From a bacterium (GTDB lineage Bacteria; Bacillota; Bacilli; Lactobacillales; Streptococcaceae): 64,000 nt of DNA. The position numbers and the translations under genes were made by a program. The stretch is taken from positions 1 through 64,000 of the forward strand of contig CAJNCY010000009.1 in assembly GCA_905221375.1 (NCBI GenBank), given 5' to 3'. The notes beneath the pieces were generated by a model, which was given only the letters and a program-made list of their open reading frames with translations, had not been told where the DNA came from and searched no databases. Below are positions 9,265 through 18,470 of this stretch, piece after piece (position 1 is the first letter of the stretch; every line of letters starts with the position of its first letter).

Positions 9265-11138
9265 GATTTACAGGAATTAATTCCAAACAAATTCAGGCAA
9301 TCGACTTGCTGACAAAACATATCTCTTTTCCAGATGTGGAAGTGGCAGTCGCTCAATCTGACCAAGCGTCTATCTCGATTAAGGGTGAAAGTGGACACTA
9401 TCAACTGACCTATCGCAAACCTCACCAACTCTACCGCGCCTTGTCCTTGTTGGTAACAGCTCTGTCAGAAGGTGCCAAAGTAGCGATTGAAGAACAGGCG
9501 GCTTATGAAGATTTAGCCTACATGGCAGACTGTTCGCGCAATGCAGTTTTGAATGTAGCCTCTGCCAAGCAGATGATTGAGGTCTTGGCGCTCATGGGAT
9601 ACTCAACATTTGAGCTCTACATGGAAGACACCTACCAGATTGAGGGGCAACCTTATTTTGGCTATTTCCGTGGCGCCTATTCAGCTGAGGAATTGCAGGA
9701 AATTGAAGCCTATGCCCAGCAGTTTGATATGACCTTTGTGCCCTGCATTCAGACCTTGGCTCACTTGTCAGCCTTTGTCAAATGGGGTGTCAAAGAAGTG
9801 CAGGAGCTCCGTGATGTAGAGGACATTCTCCTCATTGGTGAAGAAAAAGTTTATGACTTGATTGATGGCATGTTTGCTACTTTGTCTAAACTGCAAACTC
9901 GCAAGGTCAATATCGGGATGGACGAAGCCCACTTGGTTGGTTTGGGACGCTACTTGATTTTGAATGGTGTGGTAGATCGTAGTCTCCTCATGTGCCAACA
10001 CTTGGAGCGCGTACTGGATATTGCAGACAAGTACGGTTTCCACTGCCAGATGTGGAGTGATATGTTCTTCAAACTCATGTCAGCGGATGGCCAGTACGAC
10101 CGTGATGTGGAAATTCCAGAGGAAACGCGAGTCTACCTAGCCCGCCTCAAAGACCGTGTGACCTTGGTTTACTGGGATTACTACCAGGATAGCGAGGAAA
10201 AATACAACCGTAATTTCCGCAACCACCACAAGATTAGTCATGATCTTGCCTTTGCAGGTGGAGCTTGGAAGTGGATTGGTTTCACACCCAACAACCATTT
10301 CAGCCGTCTCATCGCTGTGGAAGCCAATAAAGCCTGTCGTGCCAATGACATTAAAGAAGTTATCGTGACAGGTTGGGGGGACAATGGTGGGGAAACAGCC
10401 CAGTTCTCTATTCTACCAAGCTTGCAAATCTGGGCAGAACTCAGCTACCGCAATGCCCTAGACCGTTTGTCTGCTTATTTCAAAACCAATACAGGTCTAT
10501 CAGTTGAGGATTTCATGCAGATCGACCTTGCCAACCTCTTGCCAGACTTACCAGGCAATCTCAGTGGCATCAATCCTAACCGCTATGTCTTTTATCAGGA
10601 TGTTCTTTGTCCGATTCTTGACAGACACATGACACCTGAACAGGACAAACCGCACTTCGCTCAGGCAGCTGAGACGCTTGCTGAGATTAAAGAAAAAGCA
10701 GGAAAGTATGCTTACCTCTTTGAAACTCAGGCTCAGTTGAACCAGATTTTAAGTAGTAAAGTGGATGTGGGACGACGCATTCGACAGGCCTACCAAGAAG
10801 GTGATAAGGAAAGTCTGCAAGAAATCGCAAGACAAGAATTACCAGAACTCAGAAGCCAAATCGAACACTTCCATGCCCTCTTTAGCCATCAATGGTTGAA
10901 GGAAAATAAGGTCTTTGGCTTGGATACAGTTGACATCCGTATGGGCGGACTCTTGCAACGCATCAAACGAGCAGAAAGTCGTATCGAGGCTTATCTATCT
11001 GGTCAGATTGACCGCATCGATGAGCTAGAAGTTGAAATTCTACCATTTACTGACTTCTATGCAGACAAGGATTTCGCAGCCACAACAGCCAACCAGTGGC
11101 ATACCATTGCGACAGCTTCAACCATTTATACAACTTAG
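9258..11138 (+). CDS. GH20 exo-beta-N-acetylhexosaminidase (GH20C type)
   Basis: A 626-residue cytoplasmic family 20 hexosaminidase, like the pneumococcal intracellular GH20C, which releases terminal GlcNAc or GalNAc by substrate-assisted catalysis. The barrel begins near residue 80 ([17 protein letters not shown]); [11 protein letters not shown] contains the conserved catalytic Asp-Glu pair, and [10 protein letters not shown] and VYWDYYQ contain sugar-stacking aromatic residues. It overlaps the ROK gene and has an AGGAGG ribosome site, so the two are translated together. No export signal is present. Together with GH92, GH125 and GH38 it completes stepwise breakdown of imported N-glycans. Confidence 0.9.
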   Translation: MVRFTGINSKQIQAIDLLTKHISFPDVEVAVAQSDQASISIKGESGHYQLTYRKPHQLYRALSLLVTALSEGAKVAIEEQAAYEDLAYMADCSRNAVLNVASAKQMIEVLALMGYSTFELYMEDTYQIEGQPYFGYFRGAYSAEELQEIEAYAQQFDMTFVPCIQTLAHLSAFVKWGVKEVQELRDVEDILLIGEEKVYDLIDGMFATLSKLQTRKVNIGMDEAHLVGLGRYLILNGVVDRSLLMCQHLERVLDIADKYGFHCQMWSDMFFKLMSADGQYDRDVEIPEETRVYLARLKDRVTLVYWDYYQDSEEKYNRNFRNHHKISHDLAFAGGAWKWIGFTPNNHFSRLIAVEANKACRANDIKEVIVTGWGDNGGETAQFSILPSLQIWAELSYRNALDRLSAYFKTNTGLSVEDFMQIDLANLLPDLPGNLSGINPNRYVFYQDVLCPILDRHMTPEQDKPHFAQAAETLAEIKEKAGKYAYLFETQAQLNQILSSKVDVGRRIRQAYQEGDKESLQEIARQELPELRSQIEHFHALFSHQWLKENKVFGLDTVDIRMGGLLQRIKRAESRIEAYLSGQIDRIDELEVEILPFTDFYADKDFAATTANQWHTIATASTIYTT

Positions 11139-11166
11139 AAACAAGAACAGTGTCCCTTGTTCAGAG

Positions 11167-11182
11167 TGTTTCCCGTGAAACA
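11167..11182. promoter_or_regulatory. Candidate parS (ParB-binding) site
   Basis: TGTTTCCCGTGAAACA matches the Firmicutes parS consensus TGTTTCACGTGAAACA in 15 of 16 positions. It is intergenic, just upstream of the terminator that follows the GH20 gene. Confidence 0.75.
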
Positions 11183-11199
11183 TCCCTTCTTAAAAAAGT

Positions 11200-11230
11200 A
11201 CTCCACATAAAATAATTTGTGGAGTTTTTT
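11200..11230 (+). terminator. Intrinsic terminator after the GH20 gene
   Basis: ACTCCACA pairs with TGTGGAGT around a 10-base loop and is followed by six T. It separates the hydrolase genes from the importer genes. Confidence 0.88.
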
Positions 11231-11243
11231 CTATAATTAGTAG

Positions 11244-11273
11244 TTTAACCTAACCTGCAAATAGGAGTATACT
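11244..11273 (+). promoter_or_regulatory. Promoter of the ngtP1-P2-S operon
   Basis: The -10 is TATACT at 11268-11273 with a weak -35 (TTTAAC) 18 bp upstream. A cre site begins five bases after the -10, placing it over the transcription start. Confidence 0.6.
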
Positions 11274-11277
11274 AATA

Positions 11278-11292
11278 ATGTAATCGTTATCA
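11278..11292. promoter_or_regulatory. cre site (CcpA operator) of the N-glycan importer
   Basis: ATGTAATCGTTATCA fits the consensus WTGNAANCGNWNNCW at every fixed position. Position just downstream of the -10 implies repression by CcpA when glucose is plentiful. Confidence 0.78.
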
Positions 11293-11346
11293 AAAGTCTA
11301 AAAAGGAATTTTTAGATAGATATCAAAATAAAAAAGGGAGGAAATT

Positions 11347-12276
11347 ATGAATAAGTTTTCAAAAACCTTGAGAGACAACTGGATCTTTCTCTTGATGGTT
11401 TTGCCAGGGGCACTCTGGTTGATTCTATTCTTCTACATTCCAGTATTTGGGAACGTGGTTGCCTTCAAAGACTACCACATGACCAGTAATGGTTTCATAG
11501 ATAGTATCATGAATAGTAAATGGGTCGGACTCGATAATTTCAGATTCTTGTTTAGTTCAAAAGACGCCTTTATTATCACACGAAATACTGTCCTCTACAA
11601 TCTCGGCTTTATCTTTATCGGCTTGATTGTATCAGTAGGGATTGCCATTATTCTCAGTGAACTCCGTTCTAAGAGAATGGTTAAGATCTTCCAAACTTCT
11701 ATGTTGTTCCCTTACTTCTTGTCTTGGGTTATCATCAGTTTCTTTACAGATGCCTTCCTAAACATTGATAAAGGGGTCTTCAACCATTTATTGGAAACTC
11801 TTGGTCTCAAAGAAATCAATTTCTACGCTGACTTGGGTATCTGGCCATATCTCCTACTTTTCCTAGGTATTTGGAAAGGTTTTGGATATAGCAGTGTCAT
11901 GTATTATGCGACCATCATGGGAATTGATCCAACTTACTACGAAGCAGCGACAGTAGACGGAGCCAGCAAATGGCAACGTATTCGCAACGTAACCATTCCG
12001 CAGTTGACACCATTGGTAACTGTATTGACTATCCTTGCAGTCGGAAATATCTTCCGTGCAGACTTCGGTCTCTTCTACCAAATCCCACACAATGCTGGCC
12101 AGCTTTACAACGTAACCAATGTCTTGGATGTTTATGTCTATAACGGATTGACTCAGACAGCGGATATCGGCATGGCATCAGCAGCAGGTCTCTATCAATC
12201 AGTTGTTGGCTTGATTCTGGTTATCTTATCAAACTTACTTGCAAGACGAGTTGATCCAAACTCAGCCTTGTTCTAG
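11347..12276 (+). CDS. ngtP1: N-glycan ABC importer permease 1
   Basis: A 309-residue integral membrane permease of the LplB/YtcP carbohydrate-uptake subfamily with six predicted membrane segments, the first at about residues 13-33. The EAA loop that docks the ATPase is visible (YEAATVDGASKWQRIRNVTI). A GGGAGG ribosome site precedes the ATG. With NgtP2 it forms the pore that takes N-glycans delivered by the lipoprotein NgtS. No ATPase is encoded here; by analogy with other pneumococcal sugar importers the shared ATPase MsmK encoded elsewhere probably powers it. Directly downstream of the mannosidase/hexosaminidase genes, which explains its cargo. Confidence 0.92.
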   Translation: MNKFSKTLRDNWIFLLMVLPGALWLILFFYIPVFGNVVAFKDYHMTSNGFIDSIMNSKWVGLDNFRFLFSSKDAFIITRNTVLYNLGFIFIGLIVSVGIAIILSELRSKRMVKIFQTSMLFPYFLSWVIISFFTDAFLNIDKGVFNHLLETLGLKEINFYADLGIWPYLLLFLGIWKGFGYSSVMYYATIMGIDPTYYEAATVDGASKWQRIRNVTIPQLTPLVTVLTILAVGNIFRADFGLFYQIPHNAGQLYNVTNVLDVYVYNGLTQTADIGMASAAGLYQSVVGLILVILSNLLARRVDPNSALF

Positions 12277-12289
12277 AAAGGAGGAGAAT

Positions 12290-13213
12290 ATGGCAGAAAA
12301 GAAAATTAAAAAAGAAAAAATTGATAATGTCGGCATTCACTCCTTCAGTAAGAAAGCAGATATCTTCTTCAGTACCATTTCTGGTTTGATCGCCCTCTCT
12401 TGTATCCTACCCTTTGTATTCGTTATCGTTATCTCGGTGACAGATGAAAAGAGTATCCTCCAAAATGGATATAGCTTCTTCCCATCTCAATTTGGATTAG
12501 ACGGTTTTGAGTTCTTAGCACAGTTTAAGGATAAAATTCTCCAAGCTCTCTTCATCTCAGTCTTTGTAACAGTGGTGGGGACTATCACAAACGTTTTTAT
12601 CACAACAACTTATGCCTACGCTATTTCACGGACAACCTTTAAGTATCGCAGATTCTTTACGATTTTTGCCCTTCTTAGTATGTTGTTCAACGCTGGTTTG
12701 GTACCAGGCTATATCGTGGTCACTCGTTTGCTTCAACTTGGTGATACAGTTTGGGCCTTGATTGTTCCAATGCTTCTCTCACCATTTAACATCATCTTGA
12801 TGCGTTCCTTCTTTAAGAAGACCATTCCAGAAGCCATTCTCGAATCCGCTCGTATAGATGGTGCCAGTGAAGCCCGAATCTTCTTCCAAATCTGTTTGCC
12901 ATTGTCACTACCAGGTATCGCAACCATCACGCTCTTAACAGCTCTTGGTTTCTGGAATGACTGGTTCAACGCTCTTCTTTATATCAAGAGTGACAACTTG
13001 TATCCATTACAATATTTGCTGATGCAAATTCAACAAAATATGGATTACATCGCCAAAGCAGTCGGTCTATCTGGTCAACTGGGAGTTGCTCTACCGAAAG
13101 AAACAGGACGTATGGCTATGGTTGTGGTCGCAACTCTTCCAATCGCGATTTTATATCCATTCTTCCAACGCTACTTTGTAAAAGGTTTGACTATCGGTGG
13201 TGTGAAAGAATAG
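12290..13213 (+). CDS. ngtP2: N-glycan ABC importer permease 2
   Basis: A 307-residue permease of the YtcP-like CUT1 subfamily, partner of NgtP1. A lysine-rich cytoplasmic N-terminus precedes six predicted membrane segments; the EAA loop reads ESARIDGASEARIFFQICLP. The start MAEKKIKKEK is chosen because AAAGGAGGAG lies immediately upstream; an earlier in-frame ATG overlaps ngtP1 without a ribosome site. Only 13 bases separate it from ngtP1, so the two are one transcript with the downstream binding protein. Confidence 0.92.
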   Translation: MAEKKIKKEKIDNVGIHSFSKKADIFFSTISGLIALSCILPFVFVIVISVTDEKSILQNGYSFFPSQFGLDGFEFLAQFKDKILQALFISVFVTVVGTITNVFITTTYAYAISRTTFKYRRFFTIFALLSMLFNAGLVPGYIVVTRLLQLGDTVWALIVPMLLSPFNIILMRSFFKKTIPEAILESARIDGASEARIFFQICLPLSLPGIATITLLTALGFWNDWFNALLYIKSDNLYPLQYLLMQIQQNMDYIAKAVGLSGQLGVALPKETGRMAMVVVATLPIAILYPFFQRYFVKGLTIGGVKE

Positions 13214-13315
13214 TGCTTGTTGAGAAAAAAATTTCTCGTTTTCAAACTTCCCTTGAGTGAAGTTAAGATCATTACATTGTTTATAAGTTTAAAAATAAAA
13301 AAAGGAGTTTTTGTC

Positions 13316-14797
13316 ATGAAAAACTGGAAAAAATATGCTTTTGCATCTGCTAGCGTAGTCGCTTTGGCTGCTGGTCTCGTTGCTTGTGGAAACCTTTCAG
13401 GTAACAAAAAAGCTGCTGACTCAGCTTCAGGTGAAAAACCTGTTATCAAAATGTACCAAATCGGTGACAAACCAGATAACTTGGATGAATTGCTAGAAAA
13501 TGCTAACAAAATCATCGGAGAAAAAGTTGGTGCTAAATTGGATATCCAATATCTTGGATGGGGTGACTATGATAAGAAAATGTCAGTTATCACATCATCT
13601 GGTGAAAACTACGATATCGCCTTTGCCTCTAACTATGTTGTAAATGCTCAAAAAGGTGCCTATGCAGACTTGACTGACTTGTACAAGAAAGAAGGGGCAG
13701 AACTTTACAAAGCACTTGACCCAGCTTACATCAAAGGTAACAGCATTAACGGTAAAATTTACGCAGTTCCAGTTGCAGCCAACGTTGCATCATCTCAAAA
13801 CTTCGCCTTCAACGGAACACTTCTTGCTAAATACGGTATCGATATTTCAGGTGTAACTTCATACGAAACACTTGAACCAGTCTTGAAACAAATCAAAGAA
13901 AAAGCTCCAGATGTAGTGCCATTTGCGGTTACTAAGAACTTCATCCCATCTGATAACTTTGACTATCCAGTTCCAAACGGACTTCCATTCGTTATCGACC
14001 TTGAAGGAGACACTACTAAGATTGTAAACCGTTACGAAGTACCTCGTTTCAAAGAACACTTGAAGACTCTTCACAAATTCTATGAAGCTGGATACATTCC
14101 AAAAGACGTAGCAACAAGCGATACTTCATTTGACCTTCAACAAGATACTTGGTTTGTTCGTGAAGAAACAGTAGGACCAGCTGACTATGGTAATAGCTTG
14201 CTTTCACGTGTTGCCAACAAAGATATCCAAATCAAACCAATCACTAACTTCATCAAGAAAAACCAAACAACACAAGTTGCTAACTTTGTCATCTCAAACA
14301 ACTCTAAGAACAAAGAAAAATCAATGGAAGTGTTGAATCTCTTGAATACTAACCCAGAACTCTTGAACGGTCTTGTTTACGGTCCAGAAGGCAAGAACTG
14401 GGAAAAAATTGAAGGTAAAGAAAACCGTGTTCGCGTTCTTGATGGATACAAAGGAAACACTCACATGGGTGGATGGAACACTGGTAACAACTGGATTCTT
14501 TACATCAACGAAAACGTTACAGACCAACAAATCGAAGATTCTAAGAAACAATTGGCAGAAGCTAAAGAATCTCCAGCGCTTGGATTCATCTTTAACACTG
14601 ACAGTGTGAAATCTGAAATCTCAGCAATCTCTAACACAATGCAACAATTCGATACAGCTATCAACACTGGTACTGTAGACCCAGACAAAGCTATTCCAGA
14701 ATTGATGGAAAAATTGAAATCTGAAGGTGCTTACGATAAAGTATTGAATGAAATGCAAAAACAATACGATGAATTCTTGAAAAACAAAAAATCATAA
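13316..14797 (+). CDS. ngtS: N-glycan-binding lipoprotein
   Basis: A 493-residue extracellular substrate-binding lipoprotein, nearly identical to pneumococcal NgtS, which binds N-glycan pieces released by endo-beta-N-acetylglucosaminidase. The signal peptide MKNWKKYAFASASVVALAAG runs into the lipobox LVACGN, so the protein is lipid-anchored at Cys22. The start is set by AAGGAG ten bases before this ATG; the longer upstream reading frame is not credible because it would bury the signal peptide. It closes the ngtP1-ngtP2-ngtS operon, with a strong terminator 50 bp downstream. In TIGR4-type pneumococci the importer genes lie apart from the mannosidase genes; here they adjoin. Confidence 0.94.
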   Translation: MKNWKKYAFASASVVALAAGLVACGNLSGNKKAADSASGEKPVIKMYQIGDKPDNLDELLENANKIIGEKVGAKLDIQYLGWGDYDKKMSVITSSGENYDIAFASNYVVNAQKGAYADLTDLYKKEGAELYKALDPAYIKGNSINGKIYAVPVAANVASSQNFAFNGTLLAKYGIDISGVTSYETLEPVLKQIKEKAPDVVPFAVTKNFIPSDNFDYPVPNGLPFVIDLEGDTTKIVNRYEVPRFKEHLKTLHKFYEAGYIPKDVATSDTSFDLQQDTWFVREETVGPADYGNSLLSRVANKDIQIKPITNFIKKNQTTQVANFVISNNSKNKEKSMEVLNLLNTNPELLNGLVYGPEGKNWEKIEGKENRVRVLDGYKGNTHMGGWNTGNNWILYINENVTDQQIEDSKKQLAEAKESPALGFIFNTDSVKSEISAISNTMQQFDTAINTGTVDPDKAIPELMEKLKSEGAYDKVLNEMQKQYDEFLKNKKS

Positions 14798-14840
14798 GAT
14801 CAATTGATTTCGTGTATTCATTCCTAATTCCTAAAAACTG

Positions 14841-14889
14841 AATCACTGTTTTCCTCAGGCTTATCTGGGGGAGACAGTGATTTTTTTTG
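14841..14889 (+). terminator. Intrinsic terminator of the ngt operon
   Basis: AATCACTGT pairs with ACAGTGATT, with inner CCTCAG/CTGGGG pairing, followed by a run of eight T. Confidence 0.9.
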
Positions 14890-14944
14890 GAAGTTTTTGA
14901 AGCCATGTATGTTGATGAAATGTATAAAGACTATCTAGCCTAAT

Positions 14945-15331
14945 TTATTTTAGGTTGTTATAAATGCCATCTAAATATGAGTGAATTTCTTGTCGTATAG
15001 ATTGTAAAGAATAATTTCTAGTTGTATCAACGACACCGAATATTCTGTAATGACTACGGAAAAGTTTATCATAATCAATATCACTCCCTATGATGATAAT
15101 GTGGGCAAATTCAGAATGGAGTCGTATATCTTCGATATAAGAATACATTGTATCTGAAGATAAAAACATTGATTTTATGATAAAATAGGTAGTAGTGTTA
15201 TAGGAATAGATGATACGCCTAGAAGCTATAATTCTCGTTTTTGTTGATAAGTTTTCTTTAATATAAGAATTGATATCATTTGTGATGATATATCCTAATA
15301 ATGAAAAATGTAGAATTTGAATTGTATCCAT
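14945..15331 (-). CDS. Hypothetical protein, possibly half of a receiver-like domain
   Basis: A 128-residue protein I do not recognise. It has an AGAGGA ribosome site before the ATG and is divergent from the LytTR module. It is rich in Ile, Tyr and Ser, without a signal peptide or clear membrane segment. The C-terminal half (HIIIIGSDID, then FGVVDTTRNYSLQSIRQEIHSYL) has the strand-helix rhythm of the last part of a CheY-type receiver and looks loosely like the neighbouring response regulator, but the phospho-acceptor region is absent. It could be a modulator of the adjacent two-component system; this is inference from position only. Confidence 0.55.
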   Translation of the reverse strand: MDTIQILHFSLLGYIITNDINSYIKENLSTKTRIIASRRIIYSYNTTTYFIIKSMFLSSDTMYSYIEDIRLHSEFAHIIIIGSDIDYDKLFRSHYRIFGVVDTTRNYSLQSIRQEIHSYLDGIYNNLK

Positions 15332-15424
15332 GTTTATCCTCTTGCTCTATCATATCAAAAACATCCGCTAGAAGATATCAAAATCTTAGATTGTATAAAT
15401 TTTAGCATGAAATGTTGAAAAATA

Positions 15425-15456
15425 ACCATTTATGATAACTCAGATACCTTTTAGGA
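15425..15456 (+). promoter_or_regulatory. Direct-repeat LytTR binding site
   Basis: ACCATTTATGA and ACCTTTTAGGA repeat with a 21-bp period, the geometry of ComE/BlpR-type boxes. A -10 (TATGAT, 15486-15491) follows, then AAGGAGG and the first gene of the module. Confidence 0.6.
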
Positions 15457-15514
15457 TTTTTTCAATCATAGGATACTAGTTTTGATATGATATAGGAGAG
15501 TAAGGAGGAAAAAT

Positions 15515-15862
15515 ATGCAAGAATATATTTTAAGTCAAGGTAGAGCAGTTGTTAAAGTGCCTCATTCTAAGGTTTACTATGTGACAACACATCCTACGAA
15601 GGCACATGCTGTTATTTTTATTACAGCTGATGGAGTATTTGAGAAGTATATGAGCCTAGCTAGAGTTGAGGAAATGAGTCTGGGTAAATTGTTTAGGTGT
15701 CATAGAAAGTTTCTTGTTAACTTATCCAAAGTAATAGGATTGAAGTATGAAACGAAGACCATTTTATTTATGGATGAAAGAGTATCAGATATTATCTGCT
15801 CTAGAAGATATTTTAAAACTGTAAAAGAAAGATGGTTAAATACTAAAGGAGACGAGAAATGA
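15515..15862 (+). CDS. Stand-alone LytTR DNA-binding protein
   Basis: A 115-residue protein made of only a LytTR domain: SKVYYVTTHPTKAHAVIF at the N-terminal side, the core LGKLFRCHRKFLVNLSKV, and RVSDIICSRRYFKTVKERW at the C-terminus. Without a receiver it cannot be phosphorylated and is comparable in layout to BlpS, the small LytTR partner in bacteriocin loci. It probably binds the same direct repeats as the adjacent response regulator and tunes its output, positively or negatively. The ribosome site AAGGAGG is strong. Its stop overlaps the next start (ATGA), so the proteins are translationally coupled. Confidence 0.82.
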   Translation: MQEYILSQGRAVVKVPHSKVYYVTTHPTKAHAVIFITADGVFEKYMSLARVEEMSLGKLFRCHRKFLVNLSKVIGLKYETKTILFMDERVSDIICSRRYFKTVKERWLNTKGDEK

Positions 15863-16608
15863 ATATCTTTATATTAGAGGATGATTTTATACAGCAGACT
15901 AGGATGGAAAATCTGGTGTATGATATTCTAGAGAAGAATTGTTGGGAAGTAAAGCACTGTGGTGTTTATGGCAAACCGAATCAATTGTTAGAAGATATGA
16001 TGGAACGTGGAGGTCATCAACTTTTCTTTTTGGATATTGAAATTAAAAACGATGTTAGAAAAGGGTTAGATATTGCTTTGGAAATCAGAGATAGGGATCC
16101 AAATGCAGTCATTGTCTTTGTAACAACTCATTCAGAATTTATGCCTGTTAGTTTTCAATATCAAGTATCAGCTTTAGATTTTATTGATAAGGAATTACCT
16201 GAAAGTGCTTTTAGGGAACGTGTGGAAAAGGCAATCGCTTATGTTCACAAGAATAAACATCAACTAATGACTGAAGATTCTTTTGTGTTTACAAATTCTA
16301 AAGCACTTGTTCAGGTTCCGTTTTCGGATTTGCTTTATATAGAAACGTCAATGATTCCTCATAAGCTAGTTCTTTATACTATGAGAGAAAGAATAGAGTT
16401 TTACGGTAAAATTTCTGATATATTGAAGCAAGAACCAAGATTGGTTCAGTGTCATCGTTCTTTTATTGTGAATCCTTATAATATCTCCTCAATAGATAAG
16501 GAAGAAAAACTAGTCTATTTGAAGAACGGGTCAAGTTGCCTAGTATCTAGGTTAAAAATGAGGGCATTGCTGAATATAGTTAAAGATTTACATGATAGTA
16601 AGGAGTAG
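15859..16608 (+). CDS. LytTR-family response regulator (ComE/BlpR-like)
   Basis: A 249-residue response regulator. The receiver occupies about residues 1-125: the acidic pair EDD near residue 8, the phospho-acceptor Asp in FFLDIEI, the switch Thr in VTTHSEF and Lys in DFIDKELP. A LytTR DNA-binding domain follows (LLYIETS, LVQCHRSFIVNPYNISSI, VSRLKMRALLNI). It is the partner of the HPK10-type kinase encoded three bases downstream. It most likely activates this operon and the double-glycine peptide gene through 21-bp-spaced repeats. The family controls peptide-pheromone circuits for bacteriocins or competence. Confidence 0.9.
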   Translation: MNIFILEDDFIQQTRMENLVYDILEKNCWEVKHCGVYGKPNQLLEDMMERGGHQLFFLDIEIKNDVRKGLDIALEIRDRDPNAVIVFVTTHSEFMPVSFQYQVSALDFIDKELPESAFRERVEKAIAYVHKNKHQLMTEDSFVFTNSKALVQVPFSDLLYIETSMIPHKLVLYTMRERIEFYGKISDILKQEPRLVQCHRSFIVNPYNISSIDKEEKLVYLKNGSSCLVSRLKMRALLNIVKDLHDSKE

Positions 16609-16611
16609 TAA

Positions 16612-17946
16612 ATGTCTTTTGTGTTAGTATCTTTGAATTTTTACATACTTTTATTTCTTCATGCAAAAATTTATGGCTATCAATTGACTATAAAGAGATC
16701 TTTAGAGTTATTGCTTTTCTATTTTTTATTAGAGTTTTTACTTTTCATCTTGATTAAGGTGTTCTATATCCCTGTTGTTATTACAGTACTAGATTATCCC
16801 ATCTTTTTTATTATCTACACATTGTCGTTGGATAAAAAGAAATACAGTCTGAGATCGACACTTTTTTATGCTCTGTTTCCTATTACATTTTGGTCGATTA
16901 TCTATGATTTTTTTGTTGATTTTATTATTCCTAATTTTGCTAGTTTAACAGAAATATATGTTTATTACGATGCTACAATTTTCTCAATTTTAGCAAGTCT
17001 CCTATCTTTGCTTATAATAAAAGTTTTTCAGTATGATTTTAGCTATTTAAGAAGTAAAGTGTTGGATAAACATCTAGATCAAATGATGAGGCTTACTAAT
17101 GCTGCAATGTTGGGGTATTTTATCCTTATTCCTTTTATTGGTTACATTAAAAACAGTCTGAATTTATCTGTAAATCATTATCAAGGAGCTATAACTGCAA
17201 TCTATTTCTTTTTATTTATCTATTTTGTCAATATACTGGACAGAAATGTACGTGAGGAATTGCAAAAAGATTTGGTACTTCAAAAAGAGATTCAACTTCA
17301 AAATCTTAATAGCTATAGTAAACAAGTAGAAGGGCTTTATCAAGAGGTTAGAAGCTTTAGGCATGATTATGCAAATATTTTAACAAGTTTAAAGATAGGA
17401 ATAGATCGCAAAGATATTGATTTAGTTGCTCAAATTTATGACAGTGTCCTGAAAGATTCGGGGAAAAATTTAAAAGATACAAAATTTGATGTAGTGAGAT
17501 TGAGAAACATAGAGGATTTATCCTTGAAGAGTTTATTAATCTCAAAATTATCCGAGGCTCAGAGTTTACTAGTGCCAGTTTCTTTGGAAATAGAAAAACC
17601 AATTGCTATCAAAAAGATTGAGGAAATTGATTTTTTAACAGTTGTTTCTATATTGTTAGATAACGCGATAGAGGCCGCTGCAAGCGCCACTGTCGAGGAA
17701 CCTCTAAGTGTTTGTTTTTTTGAAGATATGAGAAATAATAAGCAAGTTTTGATTATCCAAAATCCTACCCTAGATAGAGAGATTGATGTTACAAAAATAT
17801 TTGAGAGAGGAATGTCATCTAAAGGGCAGAATAGAGGAGTTGGTTTGTCTAATGTTAATAGTATTTTGACAAAATATCCAAATATCATTCTAAAAACCAC
17901 AAGTTCTAATTTTATATTTAAACAAGTCTTAGAGATAGAAGTATAG
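16612..17946 (+). CDS. HPK10-type sensor histidine kinase for a peptide pheromone
   Basis: A 444-residue membrane kinase. About residues 1-210 form six or seven membrane segments, followed by a helical linker, the phospho-acceptor motif SFRHDYANIL and the ATP-binding domain with N-box DNAIEAA and a G-box-like RGVGLSNV. There is no DxGxG motif of classical type, as usual for the AgrC/ComD/BlpH class. This class senses secreted peptides at the membrane face. AAGGAG stands before the ATG and only three bases separate it from the regulator gene. The likely ligand is the double-glycine peptide encoded 640 bp downstream, but this is not shown. Confidence 0.88.
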   Translation: MSFVLVSLNFYILLFLHAKIYGYQLTIKRSLELLLFYFLLEFLLFILIKVFYIPVVITVLDYPIFFIIYTLSLDKKKYSLRSTLFYALFPITFWSIIYDFFVDFIIPNFASLTEIYVYYDATIFSILASLLSLLIIKVFQYDFSYLRSKVLDKHLDQMMRLTNAAMLGYFILIPFIGYIKNSLNLSVNHYQGAITAIYFFLFIYFVNILDRNVREELQKDLVLQKEIQLQNLNSYSKQVEGLYQEVRSFRHDYANILTSLKIGIDRKDIDLVAQIYDSVLKDSGKNLKDTKFDVVRLRNIEDLSLKSLLISKLSEAQSLLVPVSLEIEKPIAIKKIEEIDFLTVVSILLDNAIEAAASATVEEPLSVCFFEDMRNNKQVLIIQNPTLDREIDVTKIFERGMSSKGQNRGVGLSNVNSILTKYPNIILKTTSSNFIFKQVLEIEV

Positions 17947-18024
17947 GTGAGGATGGGTGACTCACCAGTTAAAGTTTTGTCTTTATCCAGTTTGATTTTT
18001 ACCATAGTATGCGAGGTATATTAA

Positions 18025-18381
18025 ATGAATAAGAAATCCTTTTTTATCATCTGCTCTACGTTGATCATAGCATCGAATCTTCTCATGATTTCCGTGGTGA
18101 ACAAGGGAGAAGAAACAGGGGGCAACCTGTTTGTGATTGCTATAGCCTGTGTTATGCTACCAGCCTTTTTATATGCAGTTGAAAACAGACTTACTTCAAT
18201 GGTAAGAGTAGAATCAATACTCCTAATTCAGTTGACAGTTATATCCCTACTACGTCTTATTAATAGAATAGGGAGTACGCCTGAAATCCTCAACATTATC
18301 ATTACCCTTATCGCTTTGGCAAGTGGGACAGCTGCTATCCTTGTTGCGATCATGAGAATATATGAGAACAGACGGAAGTAA
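18025..18381 (+). CDS. Hypothetical membrane protein in the LytTR locus
   Basis: A 118-residue protein with about four predicted membrane segments (starting FFIICSTLIIASNLLMISVV) and a basic end (RIYENRRK). A GAGGT ribosome site precedes the ATG. I do not recognise its family. It lies between the sensor kinase and the double-glycine peptide gene on the same strand and is followed by a terminator, so it is probably the last gene of the kinase transcript. Small membrane proteins in such places are often immunity or accessory proteins of the peptide; this is inference. Confidence 0.7.
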   Translation: MNKKSFFIICSTLIIASNLLMISVVNKGEETGGNLFVIAIACVMLPAFLYAVENRLTSMVRVESILLIQLTVISLLRLINRIGSTPEILNIIITLIALASGTAAILVAIMRIYENRRK

Positions 18382-18431
18382 GGGTGCATAGCTTTCAATT
18401 TTGGATCTTTACGTTGGTAAGTTCCCTTAGG

Positions 18432-18459
18432 GCAAGTATGTTTTTCATGCTTGCTTTTT
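18432..18459 (+). terminator. Intrinsic terminator before the peptide gene
   Basis: GCAAGTATG pairs with CATGCTTGC (one wobble) around five T, followed by TTTTT. Confidence 0.8.
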
Positions 18460-18470
18460 AAATTTTTTAA

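Noticed and set aside
17947..17970. GGTGAG/CTCACC hairpin after the sensor kinase gene
   Set aside because: Short stem without T run; function cannot be supported.
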